This document shows, piece after piece, positions 15,463-25,069 of a stretch of DNA of 64,000 nt. The DNA comes from Kribbella albertanoniae (GTDB lineage Bacteria > Actinomycetota > Actinomycetes > Propionibacteriales > Kribbellaceae), in contig NZ_SMKA01000008.1 in NCBI RefSeq assembly GCF_004348455.1, positions 25,247 to 89,246 on the forward strand, given 5' to 3'. The translations under genes were made by a program, and so were the position numbers. Numbering within the stretch: position 1 is the stretch's first letter; every line of letters begins with the position of its first letter. The notes under the pieces are model-generated. The model was given only the letters and a program-made list of their open reading frames with translations. It was not told the origin of the DNA and searched no databases.

Positions 15463-16056
15463 ATGGTGCGCTACACGAAAGACCACAAGCAGGAGACGAA
15501 GCAGCGGATCATCGCGACGGCCGGCCGACGGTTCAAGCGGGACGGCATCGACGGCTCCGGAGTCGCGACGCTGATGAAGGACGCGGGCCTGACCAACGGC
15601 GCCTTCTACGCCCACTTCGACTCGAAGGACAGCCTCGTCGCCAGCGCGATCGCCGGCGAGCTGGACACTCTCCAGGCGAACCTCGTCGCCCAGGCCGCCC
15701 CCGGCGCCGCCGGCCTCGAACAGATCGTGCGCTGGTACCTGTCCCCCGACCACCGCGACAACCCCGTCGACGGCTGCCCCAACGCCGCTCTGCTCGACGA
15801 GATCGCGCGCAGCAACAACGACACAGTCAGGCAGGCCTACACCGACGGCGTACTGGTGGTCATCGACGGCCTCGCCGCCCGCATGACCCCCGAAAATCCG
15901 GCGTCGGCTCGCATCAAAGCCCTCAGCCTCCTCGGCCTGATGGCCGGGACGCTCCAACTAGCCCGCGCTCTGACAGACCGGAAGCTCTCCGACAACCTCC
16001 TGGAGCAGGGCCTCCGCAACGCCTTGGCCCTGGTGGAAGCCGAGACCGGGCCATGA
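15463..16056 (+). CDS. TetR-family repressor of the SDR operon
   Basis: 197 residues starting ATG 15463 with a good GGAGGAG Shine-Dalgarno. The N-terminal HTH reads RIIATAGRRFKRDGIDGSG, then LTNGAFYAHFDSKDSL, typical of the TetR group with a C-terminal domain containing a conserved GCP (here DGCPNAALLDEIAR). It sits between the SDR and the alpha/beta hydrolase, and its stop overlaps the hydrolase start by four bases (ATGA). The palindrome in the upstream promoter spacer is its probable target. Ligand unknown. Confidence 0.9.
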   Translation: MVRYTKDHKQETKQRIIATAGRRFKRDGIDGSGVATLMKDAGLTNGAFYAHFDSKDSLVASAIAGELDTLQANLVAQAAPGAAGLEQIVRWYLSPDHRDNPVDGCPNAALLDEIARSNNDTVRQAYTDGVLVVIDGLAARMTPENPASARIKALSLLGLMAGTLQLARALTDRKLSDNLLEQGLRNALALVEAETGP

Positions 16057-16952
16057 CCGGGCAACCCTTCGACCCGCAACTGCGGGCCGCCCGCTTCCTC
16101 CCCCGCACCATCATCACCGCCCGAACGCTTCCCACGCTCCGCGTCCTCACCAAGCTCGCCCGACGCGCCCGGCGACCGGACGCGCAGATCGTTGCCGTAG
16201 ACAACGACGTGTCGGTCCACGTCTTCCGGCCGGCCGAGTCCAGGCCGAGGACGCCGGCACTGCTCTGGATCCACGGTGGCGGAATGGTGCTCGGCGACGC
16301 AGCTCAGGACAGCACCTTCTGCCGCAAGGTCGCCGATGAACTCAACATCGTCGTCGTCTCGGTCGAGTACCGGCTTGCCCCCGAACACCCGTTCCCGGCA
16401 CCACTCGAGGACTGCTACACCGCGCTGCAATGGCTCGCCCGCCAACCTGACATCGACCCGGCCCGCATCGCCATCGGCGGCGAAAGCGCAGGCGGCGGTC
16501 TCGCGGCCGCGTTAGCCCTACTGACAAAGGAGCGTGGCGAGACTCACCCGGTCCTGCAACTGGTGTCCTACCCGATGCTGGACGACCGGACCACCACGCG
16601 CACCGAGATCGACGCCCGGCAGTTTCGCCTCTGGAGCCCGGCCAGCAACCGCTTCGGCTGGGGCGCCTACCTCGGCCCGGCCACCACCGTGTCACCACTG
16701 GCGGCACCAGCCCGGTACGACGACCTGTCCGGCCTGCCGCCCGCGTGGATCGGCATCGGCACCAACGACCTGTTCTACGACGAAACCGTCAGCTACGCCG
16801 AGCGACTTCAGCAGGCCGGCGTCCCCTGCACCCTGCACCTAGCGCCCGGCGGGTACCACAACTTCGCTGGTACCGAACCGAAAGCGGCCATCTCCCAGGC
16901 CTTCACCAAAGCCCAGCTCACCGCACTGGACCAAGCACTCAACGCCGACTGA
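16053..16952 (+). CDS. Alpha/beta hydrolase (hormone-sensitive-lipase type esterase)
   Basis: 299 residues. HGGGMVLGDA is the HGGG oxyanion-hole motif of the HSL family. GGESAGGGLAAAL carries the nucleophilic Ser in GxSxG; the acid is probably the Asp in GTNDLFYDE and the base is the His of GGYHNF. Cytoplasmic carboxylesterase on short acyl esters is the usual activity of this family. It is the third gene of the SDR-TetR operon, with a four-base overlap, and its 3' end overlaps the convergent GMC oxidoreductase by 14 bp. Confidence 0.9.
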   Translation: MTGQPFDPQLRAARFLPRTIITARTLPTLRVLTKLARRARRPDAQIVAVDNDVSVHVFRPAESRPRTPALLWIHGGGMVLGDAAQDSTFCRKVADELNIVVVSVEYRLAPEHPFPAPLEDCYTALQWLARQPDIDPARIAIGGESAGGGLAAALALLTKERGETHPVLQLVSYPMLDDRTTTRTEIDARQFRLWSPASNRFGWGAYLGPATTVSPLAAPARYDDLSGLPPAWIGIGTNDLFYDETVSYAERLQQAGVPCTLHLAPGGYHNFAGTEPKAAISQAFTKAQLTALDQALNAD

Positions 16953-18243
16953 CGGCGAGGTGTTCGGCGAGGTGTTCGGCGAGCATCAAGGTAGGCAGGT
17001 TGGTGTTGGCTCGCGGGATGGTCGGCATGATCGACGCGTCCACCACGGACAGGCCGTCGACGCCGAAGACGTTGCCAGCCTCGTCAACGACGCTGCCGAG
17101 CGCGCAGGTGCCGACCGGGTGCTGATAGACATTGAGGCACTCGGCAACCAGATCGGCATCGGCCGTCAGTTCCGCGCCGACGTGGCTCGCCAAGGGCTTG
17201 GTCGCCACGAGTTCACGCGCCAGGTCCACGCCCGCGAGGAGGCTGCTTCGGTCATCCGGCTCGCACAGCAGGCCGTTGTCGATCTCCAGTTCGCCGTTCG
17301 ACAAAGCAACGCTGCCCCGTGATCGCGGCGTGAGCAGAGCAACCAGCACGGTCAGTTCGCCGTTCTCGATGCCGCTCGGAAAGATCTGGAGATCATCTGT
17401 GGTGAGCAGCGTCTGCCGTGGCTGGGTTGCCGCCTCGCCGTCGGCTTCGAACCGCAGCCGCAGGAGCGGATGATCGTGCAGGTTCGCTCCGACGCCTGCA
17501 TTGTTGATGCCGGAGCGCAGGAGGATGGCGGGGCTGCCGTAAGTGCCCGCACACAGGATCACCCGATCGCTTTCGATCTCCTCGGCGGCGGTCCGGATAC
17601 CTGCGACACGTCCGTTCGCCAGCAGCACGACCTCGGCAACCGTGTCCGCCTTAACAGTGAGGTTCGGCCGCTGCCGGGCTTGCGCCAGATAGGTGAGTGC
17701 CGTGGATTGCCGGATCCCGTCGACCTCGTTCACGGGCATCACCCCGGCACCGGTCGCACCGGGCAGGTTGTGGTCGTCGACCTCGGGCCGGCCCATCGCC
17801 GTACAGGCTTCTAGGAACGCTTGCTGGACTGGTGAAATCTCGTCGCTGGAGTAGCGCCTGACGTTGACCATCTGCTCGGCGCGTTCGAACGCGGGCTCAA
17901 GGCCCGCGTACTGCCAGGCCGGCAAACCCCAGCTGTCGTAGTCGTCGGGCTGACCGCGCAGCGCCATCACGTTGTTCGTCGCACTGCTACCGCCGACCAG
18001 TCGGCCGGCAAAGACAGGCGAGGACGTTTCGAGCGCACCGAGCCGGGCCTCGTGACCCCAGTCGTAGCTGGTCGGACCGGCATCCGCCGCGTCGAGGACT
18101 TCCGCAGGCTGGCCGTCGATGGTGCCGCCGAAATCCGGGCCCGCCTCGATGAGCAGCACCGACACAGCCGGGTCTTCGGTCAAGCGAGCAGCGAGTACCC
18201 CGCCGGCCGAGCCGGCGCCGACGATGATCGTGTCGTATCGCAT
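16939..18243 (-). CDS. GMC-family FAD-dependent oxidoreductase
   Basis: 434 residues, somewhat shorter than the usual ~500-600. The N-terminal dinucleotide motif is IIVGAGSAGGVLAARL. GGSSATNNVMALRGQPDDYD is the GMC signature. The C-terminus HPVGTC and ANTNLPTLM supply the conserved His/Asn pair of the active site. GMC enzymes oxidise alcohols (choline, glucose, cholesterol and others); the substrate here is unknown. It is convergent with the SDR-hydrolase operon and 36 bp downstream of aroB on the same strand, so it could be read from the aro transcript. Confidence 0.9.
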   Translation of the reverse strand: MRYDTIIVGAGSAGGVLAARLTEDPAVSVLLIEAGPDFGGTIDGQPAEVLDAADAGPTSYDWGHEARLGALETSSPVFAGRLVGGSSATNNVMALRGQPDDYDSWGLPAWQYAGLEPAFERAEQMVNVRRYSSDEISPVQQAFLEACTAMGRPEVDDHNLPGATGAGVMPVNEVDGIRQSTALTYLAQARQRPNLTVKADTVAEVVLLANGRVAGIRTAAEEIESDRVILCAGTYGSPAILLRSGINNAGVGANLHDHPLLRLRFEADGEAATQPRQTLLTTDDLQIFPSGIENGELTVLVALLTPRSRGSVALSNGELEIDNGLLCEPDDRSSLLAGVDLARELVATKPLASHVGAELTADADLVAECLNVYQHPVGTCALGSVVDEAGNVFGVDGLSVVDASIMPTIPRANTNLPTLMLAEHLAEHLAVSRR

Positions 18244-18279
18244 CCTCCGCCCGTACCCACCCGGCGCGGAGGCAATCGA

Positions 18280-19870
<1,591 letters not shown>

Positions 19871-19874
<4 letters not shown>

Positions 19875-21076
19875 TGCTCGGTCCACTCCCGCGGCGTGAT
19901 CGTGGTCGGCAGGCCTGCCAGATACGACTGGTGGTTGCGCGCGGTCTCGGTCACCGAGTCCCCGCCGAACTTCTCCAGCGACACCTCGGCCAGCACCAGC
20001 GCCACCATCGCCTCGGCGACGATCCCGGCCGCCGGTACGGCGCACACGTCGGAGCGCTGGTGATGCGCAGCCGCGGCCTCGCCGGTGCTGGTGTCGATCG
20101 TGCGCAGCGCCCGCGGCACGGTCGCGATCGGCTTCATCGCGGCGCGGACGCGCAGCGTCTCACCGGTACTCATCCCGCCCTCGGTCCCGCCGGAGCGGCC
20201 GCTGGTCCGGCGGACTGTCCCGTCCTCGGCGACGATCTCGTCGTGCGCCTTCGATCCCGGCGTGCGGGCCAACTCGAACCCGTCACCGAGCTCGACGCCC
20301 TTGATGGCCTGGATGCCCATCAGCGCACCGGCCAGCTTGGAATCCAGCCGCCGGTCCCAGTGCACGTAGCTGCCGAGACCCGGCGGCAGACCGTCCACGA
20401 CGACCTCGACGACACCACCGAGCGTGTCACCGGCCTTCTGGGCGGCGTCGATCTCGGCGACCATCTGCTTACTCGCGTCGGGGTCGAGGCAGCGCACCGG
20501 ATCCTCGTCCAGCTTGGCGACATCGGCGTACGACGGGATCACGCCGTACGGCGCCTTGACCGTGCCAAGCTCGACGACGTGGCTGACGATCGTCACGCCG
20601 TACGCCTGGCGCAGGAAGCGGGCCGCGACCTCACCGAGTGCGACGCGTGCCGCGGTCTCCCGGGCGCTGGCCCGCTCGAGCACCGGCCGGGCCTCGTCGA
20701 ATCCGTACTTCTGCATGCCCGCCAGGTCGGCGTGACCGGGCCGCGGTCGCGTCAGCGGCGCGTTCCGAGCAAGGTTGGCGAGCGTCTCCGGATCCACCGG
20801 ATTCGCGCTCATCACCTGCTCCCACTTCGGCCACTCGGTGTTCCCGACCTGGATCGCGCAGGGGCTGCCCATGGTCAGCCCGTGCCGGAACCCGCCGAGG
20901 AACGTCACCTCGTCCCGCTCGAACTTCATCCGGGCACCACGGCCATACCCCAGCCGACGACGGGCCAGAGCATCGGCCACATCATCCGTGGTGACCTGAA
21001 CCCCAGCGGGAAGACCTTCGAGTACGGCGACGAGCGCTTGTCCGTGCGACTCGCCGGCGGTAAGCCAGCGCAGCAT
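19871..21076 (-). CDS. aroC: Chorismate synthase
   Basis: 401 residues, full length for the bacterial FMN-dependent monofunctional enzyme that converts EPSP to chorismate. Signatures include [21 protein letters not shown] at the N-terminus, [17 protein letters not shown], the [14 protein letters not shown] motif and the C-terminal [13 protein letters not shown] and [14 protein letters not shown]. It is the first gene of aroC-aroK-aroB. The nearest upstream gene is a toxin-antitoxin pair rather than the prepilin peptidase I would expect, which marks one edge of an accessory block. Confidence 0.97.
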
Positions 21077-21119
21077 GCCGCCATCCTCCCACGCCCGCTC
21101 GCACCCCCGGACGCCGGTC

Positions 21120-21539
21120 TCAGCCAGACGCGGAGAACGGATTCAGCAGCTTGACGCCGATCCCGGTCACGGCATCGGAGTCGCGGGTGACGAGAGTCCA
21201 GTCGTGGACGACGGCCGTCGCCGCCAGCAGACCATCGATCACCGGCAACGGACGGTAGGCATTCAGCCGGCCCCAAGCCTCCGCGACCTCGCGGGACACC
21301 GGGGCGATGCGATCGCCGTACCCGTTCACCAGGCGGTCGCGCCACTCGGCGATCGCCTTTGCCTGGCGCACGTCCCGCAGCGCAAGGCGCTCGATCCCCT
21401 GGGTGATCTCACCGACGGTCAGCACACTGAGGCGCAGGTCGCTCGACCGGACCGCGTCGATCCAGCCGACCACCCCGGTGTCCGGCCGCGGACGGCGGAG
21501 CTCGGACACCACATTCGTGTCGAGCAGGAAGCAACTCAT
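21120..21539 (-). CDS. PIN-domain ribonuclease toxin (VapC/FitB-like)
   Basis: 139 residues. The PIN fold's acidic residues are visible: [10 protein letters not shown] (first Asp), [10 protein letters not shown] (Glu), and the later Asp pair in [22 protein letters not shown]. Such toxins cleave RNA when freed from their antitoxin. It overlaps its antitoxin gene by four bases. The catalytic set appears complete, so this is probably an active module. It sits between the aro genes and the accessory block. Confidence 0.9.
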   Translation of the reverse strand: MSCFLLDTNVVSELRRPRPDTGVVGWIDAVRSSDLRLSVLTVGEITQGIERLALRDVRQAKAIAEWRDRLVNGYGDRIAPVSREVAEAWGRLNAYRPLPVIDGLLAATAVVHDWTLVTRDSDAVTGIGVKLLNPFSASG

Positions 21540-21814
21540 TCGAAGTCGACCTGCCGCGCCGGAACGTCGGAGCGCTCGATCTCGAGCATGCTCAGGTCAG
21601 GTCCTGTCAGCAGAAAATCCTTGAAACTCATCTGGTCCTCCCCGAGTAACCGCCGGTATTCGGCGATGTCCAGCACGACAGCAACCTCCTCGCCGTGTTT
21701 TGTCACGAACTGCGGGCCATCGGCTCGGACGGCCCGGATCAACTCACTGAACTGTTGTTTCGCTTCCTGCAGTTGCCAATGACTCTGGCGCAGTCTCCCG
21801 ATCCCGAACCCCAT
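21536..21814 (-). CDS. Phd/YefM-type antitoxin
   Basis: About 92 residues from ATG 21814, with GAGGTG upstream; a GTG one codon earlier is possible. WQLQEAKQQFSELIRAV and GPQFVTKHGEEVAVVLDIAE are the typical Phd/YefM DNA-binding fold. The acidic C-terminus ([16 protein letters not shown]) would occupy the toxin. It precedes the toxin with a four-base overlap. The inverted repeat AGTCT-AGAC-AGACT just upstream overlaps the likely -10 element and is the probable autoregulatory operator. Confidence 0.88.
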   Translation of the reverse strand: MGFGIGRLRQSHWQLQEAKQQFSELIRAVRADGPQFVTKHGEEVAVVLDIAEYRRLLGEDQMSFKDFLLTGPDLSMLEIERSDVPARQVDFE

Positions 21815-21835
21815 CACCCATCACCTCGAGACATC

Positions 21836-21849
21836 AGTCTAGACAGACT
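21836..21849 (-). promoter_or_regulatory. Toxin-antitoxin promoter/operator
   Basis: AGTCT-AGAC-AGACT is a short perfect inverted repeat 20-35 bp before the antitoxin start. On the minus strand it contains TAGACT, a good -10 hexamer, so antitoxin binding here would block transcription. Confidence 0.5.
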
Positions 21850-21866
21850 GGACAGAAGACCGCAAG

Positions 21867-22076
21867 TCAGCGGCAGGCAGTGGAGTCGGTGCTGGAGTCC
21901 GAGGCGAAGCCGTTGCGGACCTTCAGCACGGTGTCGAAGGTCTTCACGATCGGGGATGCGGCGCAGGTGGAGGCAGTGGCGGCGGAGGCGCCGGCGAGGG
22001 CGGCGCCGGTGAGCGCGGTGGTGGCCAGTGCCGCGGCGGCCACGCGGGCGGCGTTCCGACGGAATCTGGTGGTCAT
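21867..22076 (-). CDS. Small secreted protein of unknown function
   Basis: 69 residues. RRNAARVAAAALATTALTGA is a signal peptide core with an AxA-type cleavage site (GASAATAS). That leaves a mature peptide of about 35 residues with two Cys (TCAASP near its start and STACR at its end) that could form one disulphide. ATG 22076 is followed by good third-position GC. No family recognised. It is monocistronic, 17 bp after the antitoxin operator region, and divergent from the ADP-ribosylglycohydrolase. Confidence 0.7.
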   Translation of the reverse strand: MTTRFRRNAARVAAAALATTALTGAALAGASAATASTCAASPIVKTFDTVLKVRNGFASDSSTDSTACR

Positions 22077-22198
22077 CGTGCGCTCCTTGCCGGTCGTCTG
22101 TTGGTACTAACGACCCTAGGAGCGCGTGCGTGGTTGCGAACTGGCGCTGAAACCCGTCTTGGGGGTAGCGCTGGCACCACCATCGATAGGGTCCTGGC

Positions 22199-23296
22199 AT
22201 GAATCGTGAGGCGCTGGAGACATGGCGGGGCCGGGTGCGCGGATCTCTTCTGGGTGGGGCGATCGGGGACGCACTGGGGGCTCCGGTGGAGTTCGAGAGC
22301 GGGCGGAAGATCCTCAAGAAGCATCCACAGCTGTTGCGGACGTTCGTGACCGGAGGCGCCGGTTGGCCGCCGGGGACTGTCACCGACGACACCCAGATGA
22401 CGCTGTTCACGATCGAAGGGCTGATCCGGGCCGGCGTCCGGTCGGATCGCGGCCTGGGGCTGACGCTGGCTCCCGTCCACCACGCCTACGACCGCTGGCT
22501 GGACACCCAGCAGCGATCCGCGCCGAGTGGTGAGCGCGACGGCTGGCTGCAAGCGGAGCAGTGGCTGTACGCCCGCCGCGCCCCGGGCAACACCTGCCTT
22601 GCCGCACTGCGAGGAGCGCGTCATGGCGGGCCACGGATCACGCAGTACGGCGTCCAGGTGGTGAACGATTCCAAAGGCTGCGGCGGGGTGATGCGCGTCG
22701 CGCCGTTCGGGCTGCTGCCGGACACCTTCACCACGGAGTGGGTGTTCGACGCGGCCAGCGAAACGGCCGGATACACGCATGGTCACCCGAGCGGGAAGCT
22801 CGCTTCCGGTGCGCTGGCGGCGATCATCCACGAGATCTGCGGCGGCGCGACGCTGGACACGGCCCTCGATACCGCGGCCGAGCTGCTGACTCGCTACGAA
22901 GGGCATGAGGAGACCAGTGAGGCGCTGACTGATGCGAGGGAGCTGGCGGCGTTGCCTCCGGCACACCGGCCGGCCTCCGTCGATCAGCTCGGCGGGGGCT
23001 GGGTGGCGGAGGAGGCATTGGCGATCGCTGTCTATGTCTCGCTCATCCATCAAGAGCCGGAGCAGTTCCTGGATGCGCTGGCGCTCGCGGTCACGCACAG
23101 CGGGGACAGCGACTCCACCGGAGCCATCTGCGGGAACATCCTGGGTGCCCTGCACGGTGAGGCGGCGCTGCCTGCGGAGCTCGCCGCCACCGTCGAGGGC
23201 CGGGCGGTGGTTCTCCAGCTGGCTGACGACTTCGTGGAGGAGTTCACCCGCACGCAGCCGCACCCAGGGTTCGCGGCTCGCTACCCAAGCTCCTAG
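22199..23296 (+). CDS. ADP-ribosylglycohydrolase family protein
   Basis: 365 residues. The DraG/ARH fold is shown by GSLLGGAIGDALGAPVEF at the N-terminus, the metal-binding TDDTQMTLFTIEGL, and the C-terminal HSGDSDSTGAICGN motif with the second set of metal Asp residues. These enzymes remove ADP-ribose from proteins or nucleic acids using two Mg ions. All metal ligands appear present. It stands alone, with no ADP-ribosyltransferase gene in the window. The downstream region is gene-free and repeat-rich. Confidence 0.9.
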   Translation: MNREALETWRGRVRGSLLGGAIGDALGAPVEFESGRKILKKHPQLLRTFVTGGAGWPPGTVTDDTQMTLFTIEGLIRAGVRSDRGLGLTLAPVHHAYDRWLDTQQRSAPSGERDGWLQAEQWLYARRAPGNTCLAALRGARHGGPRITQYGVQVVNDSKGCGGVMRVAPFGLLPDTFTTEWVFDAASETAGYTHGHPSGKLASGALAAIIHEICGGATLDTALDTAAELLTRYEGHEETSEALTDARELAALPPAHRPASVDQLGGGWVAEEALAIAVYVSLIHQEPEQFLDALALAVTHSGDSDSTGAICGNILGALHGEAALPAELAATVEGRAVVLQLADDFVEEFTRTQPHPGFAARYPSS

Positions 23297-23347
23297 CGGG
23301 CTACCCCCAAGGCGATATCAGCGCTCTCCACACGAGCTGGTACGACG

Positions 23348-23477
23348 TTGAGCACGGGTCAACCATGCTCGCGACCGTACGGTGGTTGAGGCGTGCCCAA
23401 GGTGGGTTGGTCGAAGCGGCCTTGAGCACGGTTCAACCGTTTCAGCGGGGTACCAGATGGTTGATGGGTGCTCAAAG
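23348..23477. repeat. Four copies of a TTGAGCAC-NN-TCAACC motif as two hairpins
   Basis: TTGAGCACGGGTCAACCA (23348-23365) faces TGGTTGAGGCGTGCCCAA (23383-23400). TTGAGCACGGTTCAACC (23422-23438) faces GGTTGATGGGTGCTCAAAG (23459-23477). These are four copies of one 17-bp motif in alternating orientation, making two imperfect stem-loops. Confidence 0.75.
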
Positions 23478-23526
23478 TGACTCCCGGCCCGACGATCTCG
23501 ACTCCCCCCGGAGCGCTCATCGTCCT

Positions 23527-23626
23527 CCCCAAACCGGTTTAGGAAGCACCCGCACCGGCGGCCAGGGCATGTGGGGAGGATCCACCCCCCAAATCCGTCG
23601 CGAATCCACCCCAAACCGGTTTGGGG
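23527..23626. repeat. Two CCCCAAACCGGTTT palindromes
   Basis: CCCCAAACCGGTTTGGGG (23609-23626) is a perfect 18-bp palindrome. CCCCAAACCGGTTTAGG starts at 23527 and repeats the first 14 bases. They could be binding sites or hairpin ends. Confidence 0.7.
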
Positions 23627-23663
23627 AAGGGGATCCGGCAGGGGCGTTCCCGCGACTTCCCCT

Positions 23664-23778
23664 AACGTCCGAACGTCCGGAGACCGGCCCTCCGATCTTT
23701 CGGACGTTGGCCGGGGGCGAGGTTGACGTCCGACGATTCGGAGAGCACGAGACCACGGCTGCAGGTCCTTCGGACATT
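23664..23778. repeat. AACGTCCGA-type repeats in both orientations
   Basis: AACGTCCGA (23664-23672), AACGTCCGG (23672-23680) and GACGTCCGA (from 23725) are mirrored by TCGGACGTT (23700-23708) and TCGGACATT (23770-23778). Confidence 0.6.
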
Positions 23779-23831
23779 GGGAGCGGGACCGGGATAGCGC
23801 CGGGAGGCCTTAACTCACACTGGCCTTGGGA

Positions 23832-24500
23832 CTATTCCTTCGGGTCGATGCAGCGCCAGCTGATGCTGCCGGACAGGCTGCCGGAACCGCCGACCAGCCG
23901 CGGCAGGACGAGCTTTCCGGAGCCGTCCCGGTTGAGGTCGATCTTCGCCGTACCGTCCTCGGCCTCGTAGGTGACGTCGTCGACCACGATCGAGCCGCTG
24001 GCCGCGGCGCCTGTGACGCCGGCGCCGTCGCCGGCCTTGTCTGCGCCGAACGCCGCCTCCACCGACTGGCTGCCGATCACCTTGGTGACCTTCGGCAGCC
24101 CGGGCTCGTCCGACTCCAGCGTGCTGGCGCCGTACTCCGGGCAGGTCGAATCGGGCAGATTCCCCTCCGGGATTTCGGCGTTCACCCAGTTCGACCCTGT
24201 CACCGTGGTCGCCCCTGTCAGGTTGAAGGTCACACACAGCGCCGTTACCGGCTGCGCCACGCACGTCGCCGGCAACGGCCCACTCCCCTGTGAAGGGCCG
24301 CTGGTGTCCGGTACGCCGGTGGTCCCAGGCACCGGCGTACCGGAGGTCATGGGAACAGTCGCCGAACCGCTGGTCGGAGCGGGCCGGCCGGTCGAGCGGG
24401 CCGGCTGCCCTGGCGGGGCAGTCGTACCCGAGCAAGCGACCAGGACCGGGACCAGCAGGCCGAGCTCGAACCCGGCGACCAGCAGTGCTTTGATCCGCAT
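23832..24500 (-). CDS. Putative secreted lipoprotein
   Basis: 222 residues. The N-terminus has a hydrophobic core followed by lipobox PVLVAC, so the Cys should be lipidated and the protein anchored outside the membrane. A Pro/Thr/Ser/Gly-rich linker of ~50 residues follows. The rest contains several Cys (ATCVAQPVTALCVTFN, DSTCPEYG, the terminal WRCID) and is predicted beta-rich. No family recognised. It is three bases downstream of another lipoprotein gene and is surely co-transcribed with it. Confidence 0.8.
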   Translation of the reverse strand: MRIKALLVAGFELGLLVPVLVACSGTTAPPGQPARSTGRPAPTSGSATVPMTSGTPVPGTTGVPDTSGPSQGSGPLPATCVAQPVTALCVTFNLTGATTVTGSNWVNAEIPEGNLPDSTCPEYGASTLESDEPGLPKVTKVIGSQSVEAAFGADKAGDGAGVTGAAASGSIVVDDVTYEAEDGTAKIDLNRDGSGKLVLPRLVGGSGSLSGSISWRCIDPKE

Positions 24501-24503
24501 CGC

Positions 24504-24989
24504 TCAGCCCGCCGTCGGCAGCTTGAGGTTCGGGCAGTTGGTCTGGAGCCACTTGTTCAGCGTCTGGATCGCGGTGGCGAACTTGGTGATCGTCGCCTGG
24601 TCGCCCTCCGACACCTTGCCCGACGAGACCAGCCCGTAGCCCTTGGCGACGTCCTGCATGGCCGGCTTCAGATCGGCCGGGGCCGCGTCCGCCAGCGCCT
24701 CGAACCGCTTGATCAGCTTGGCCCGCAACTCCGGGTCGTTCTGGGGCTGATTCCACTTGCCGAGATCAACCCCACCGCCGCTCTCGACCGCCGCGCAGAA
24801 GCCCTCGGCGGAGCCGTCGCCGGCAGTGTCCACCTCCGGGGCCCCGGACGTGGTCGGGACAGAAGGCGCGGACTGCTGGGTGGGCTGCTTACCGGCATCG
24901 GTCGAGCCGGAATCCGAGCAGCCGCTCAGCGTCAGGGCCAGACCGGCCAGCACCGCGCCGGCGGCCAGATGGATACGTCGCAACGTCAT
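24504..24989 (-). CDS. Putative secreted lipoprotein
   Basis: 161 residues from ATG 24989, which has GGGGAGA upstream; an upstream in-frame extension lacks support. Lipobox LTLSGC follows a 20-residue signal sequence. A Ser/Thr/Gly linker precedes a helical domain with a CAAVES and LQTNCPNLKL Cys pair. The domain pattern (four-helix, Cys at each end) resembles small actinobacterial solute-sensing lipoproteins, but I cannot name the family. First of a two-gene lipoprotein operon downstream of an FAD oxidase. Confidence 0.8.
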   Translation of the reverse strand: MTLRRIHLAAGAVLAGLALTLSGCSDSGSTDAGKQPTQQSAPSVPTTSGAPEVDTAGDGSAEGFCAAVESGGGVDLGKWNQPQNDPELRAKLIKRFEALADAAPADLKPAMQDVAKGYGLVSSGKVSEGDQATITKFATAIQTLNKWLQTNCPNLKLPTAG

Positions 24990-25069
24990 GAGAGTGGTCT
25001 CCCCCGAGGGTGGTGTTCGCGTCCTTCCACTCTCCGGGGGAGACATCTCACCGGTCTCTCACGACCATT

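Larger units (their letters stand above)
23297..23831. other. 535-bp gene-free region dense in inverted repeats
   Basis: No reading frame here looks like a gene. The stretch lies between the convergent 3' ends of the ADP-ribosylglycohydrolase and a lipoprotein gene. It contains three different families of palindromic repeats, listed separately. Confidence 0.7.

Noticed and set aside
23348..23778. Possible CRISPR array
   Set aside because: Repeats are palindromic, of several families, unequal spacing and without unique spacers of constant length.
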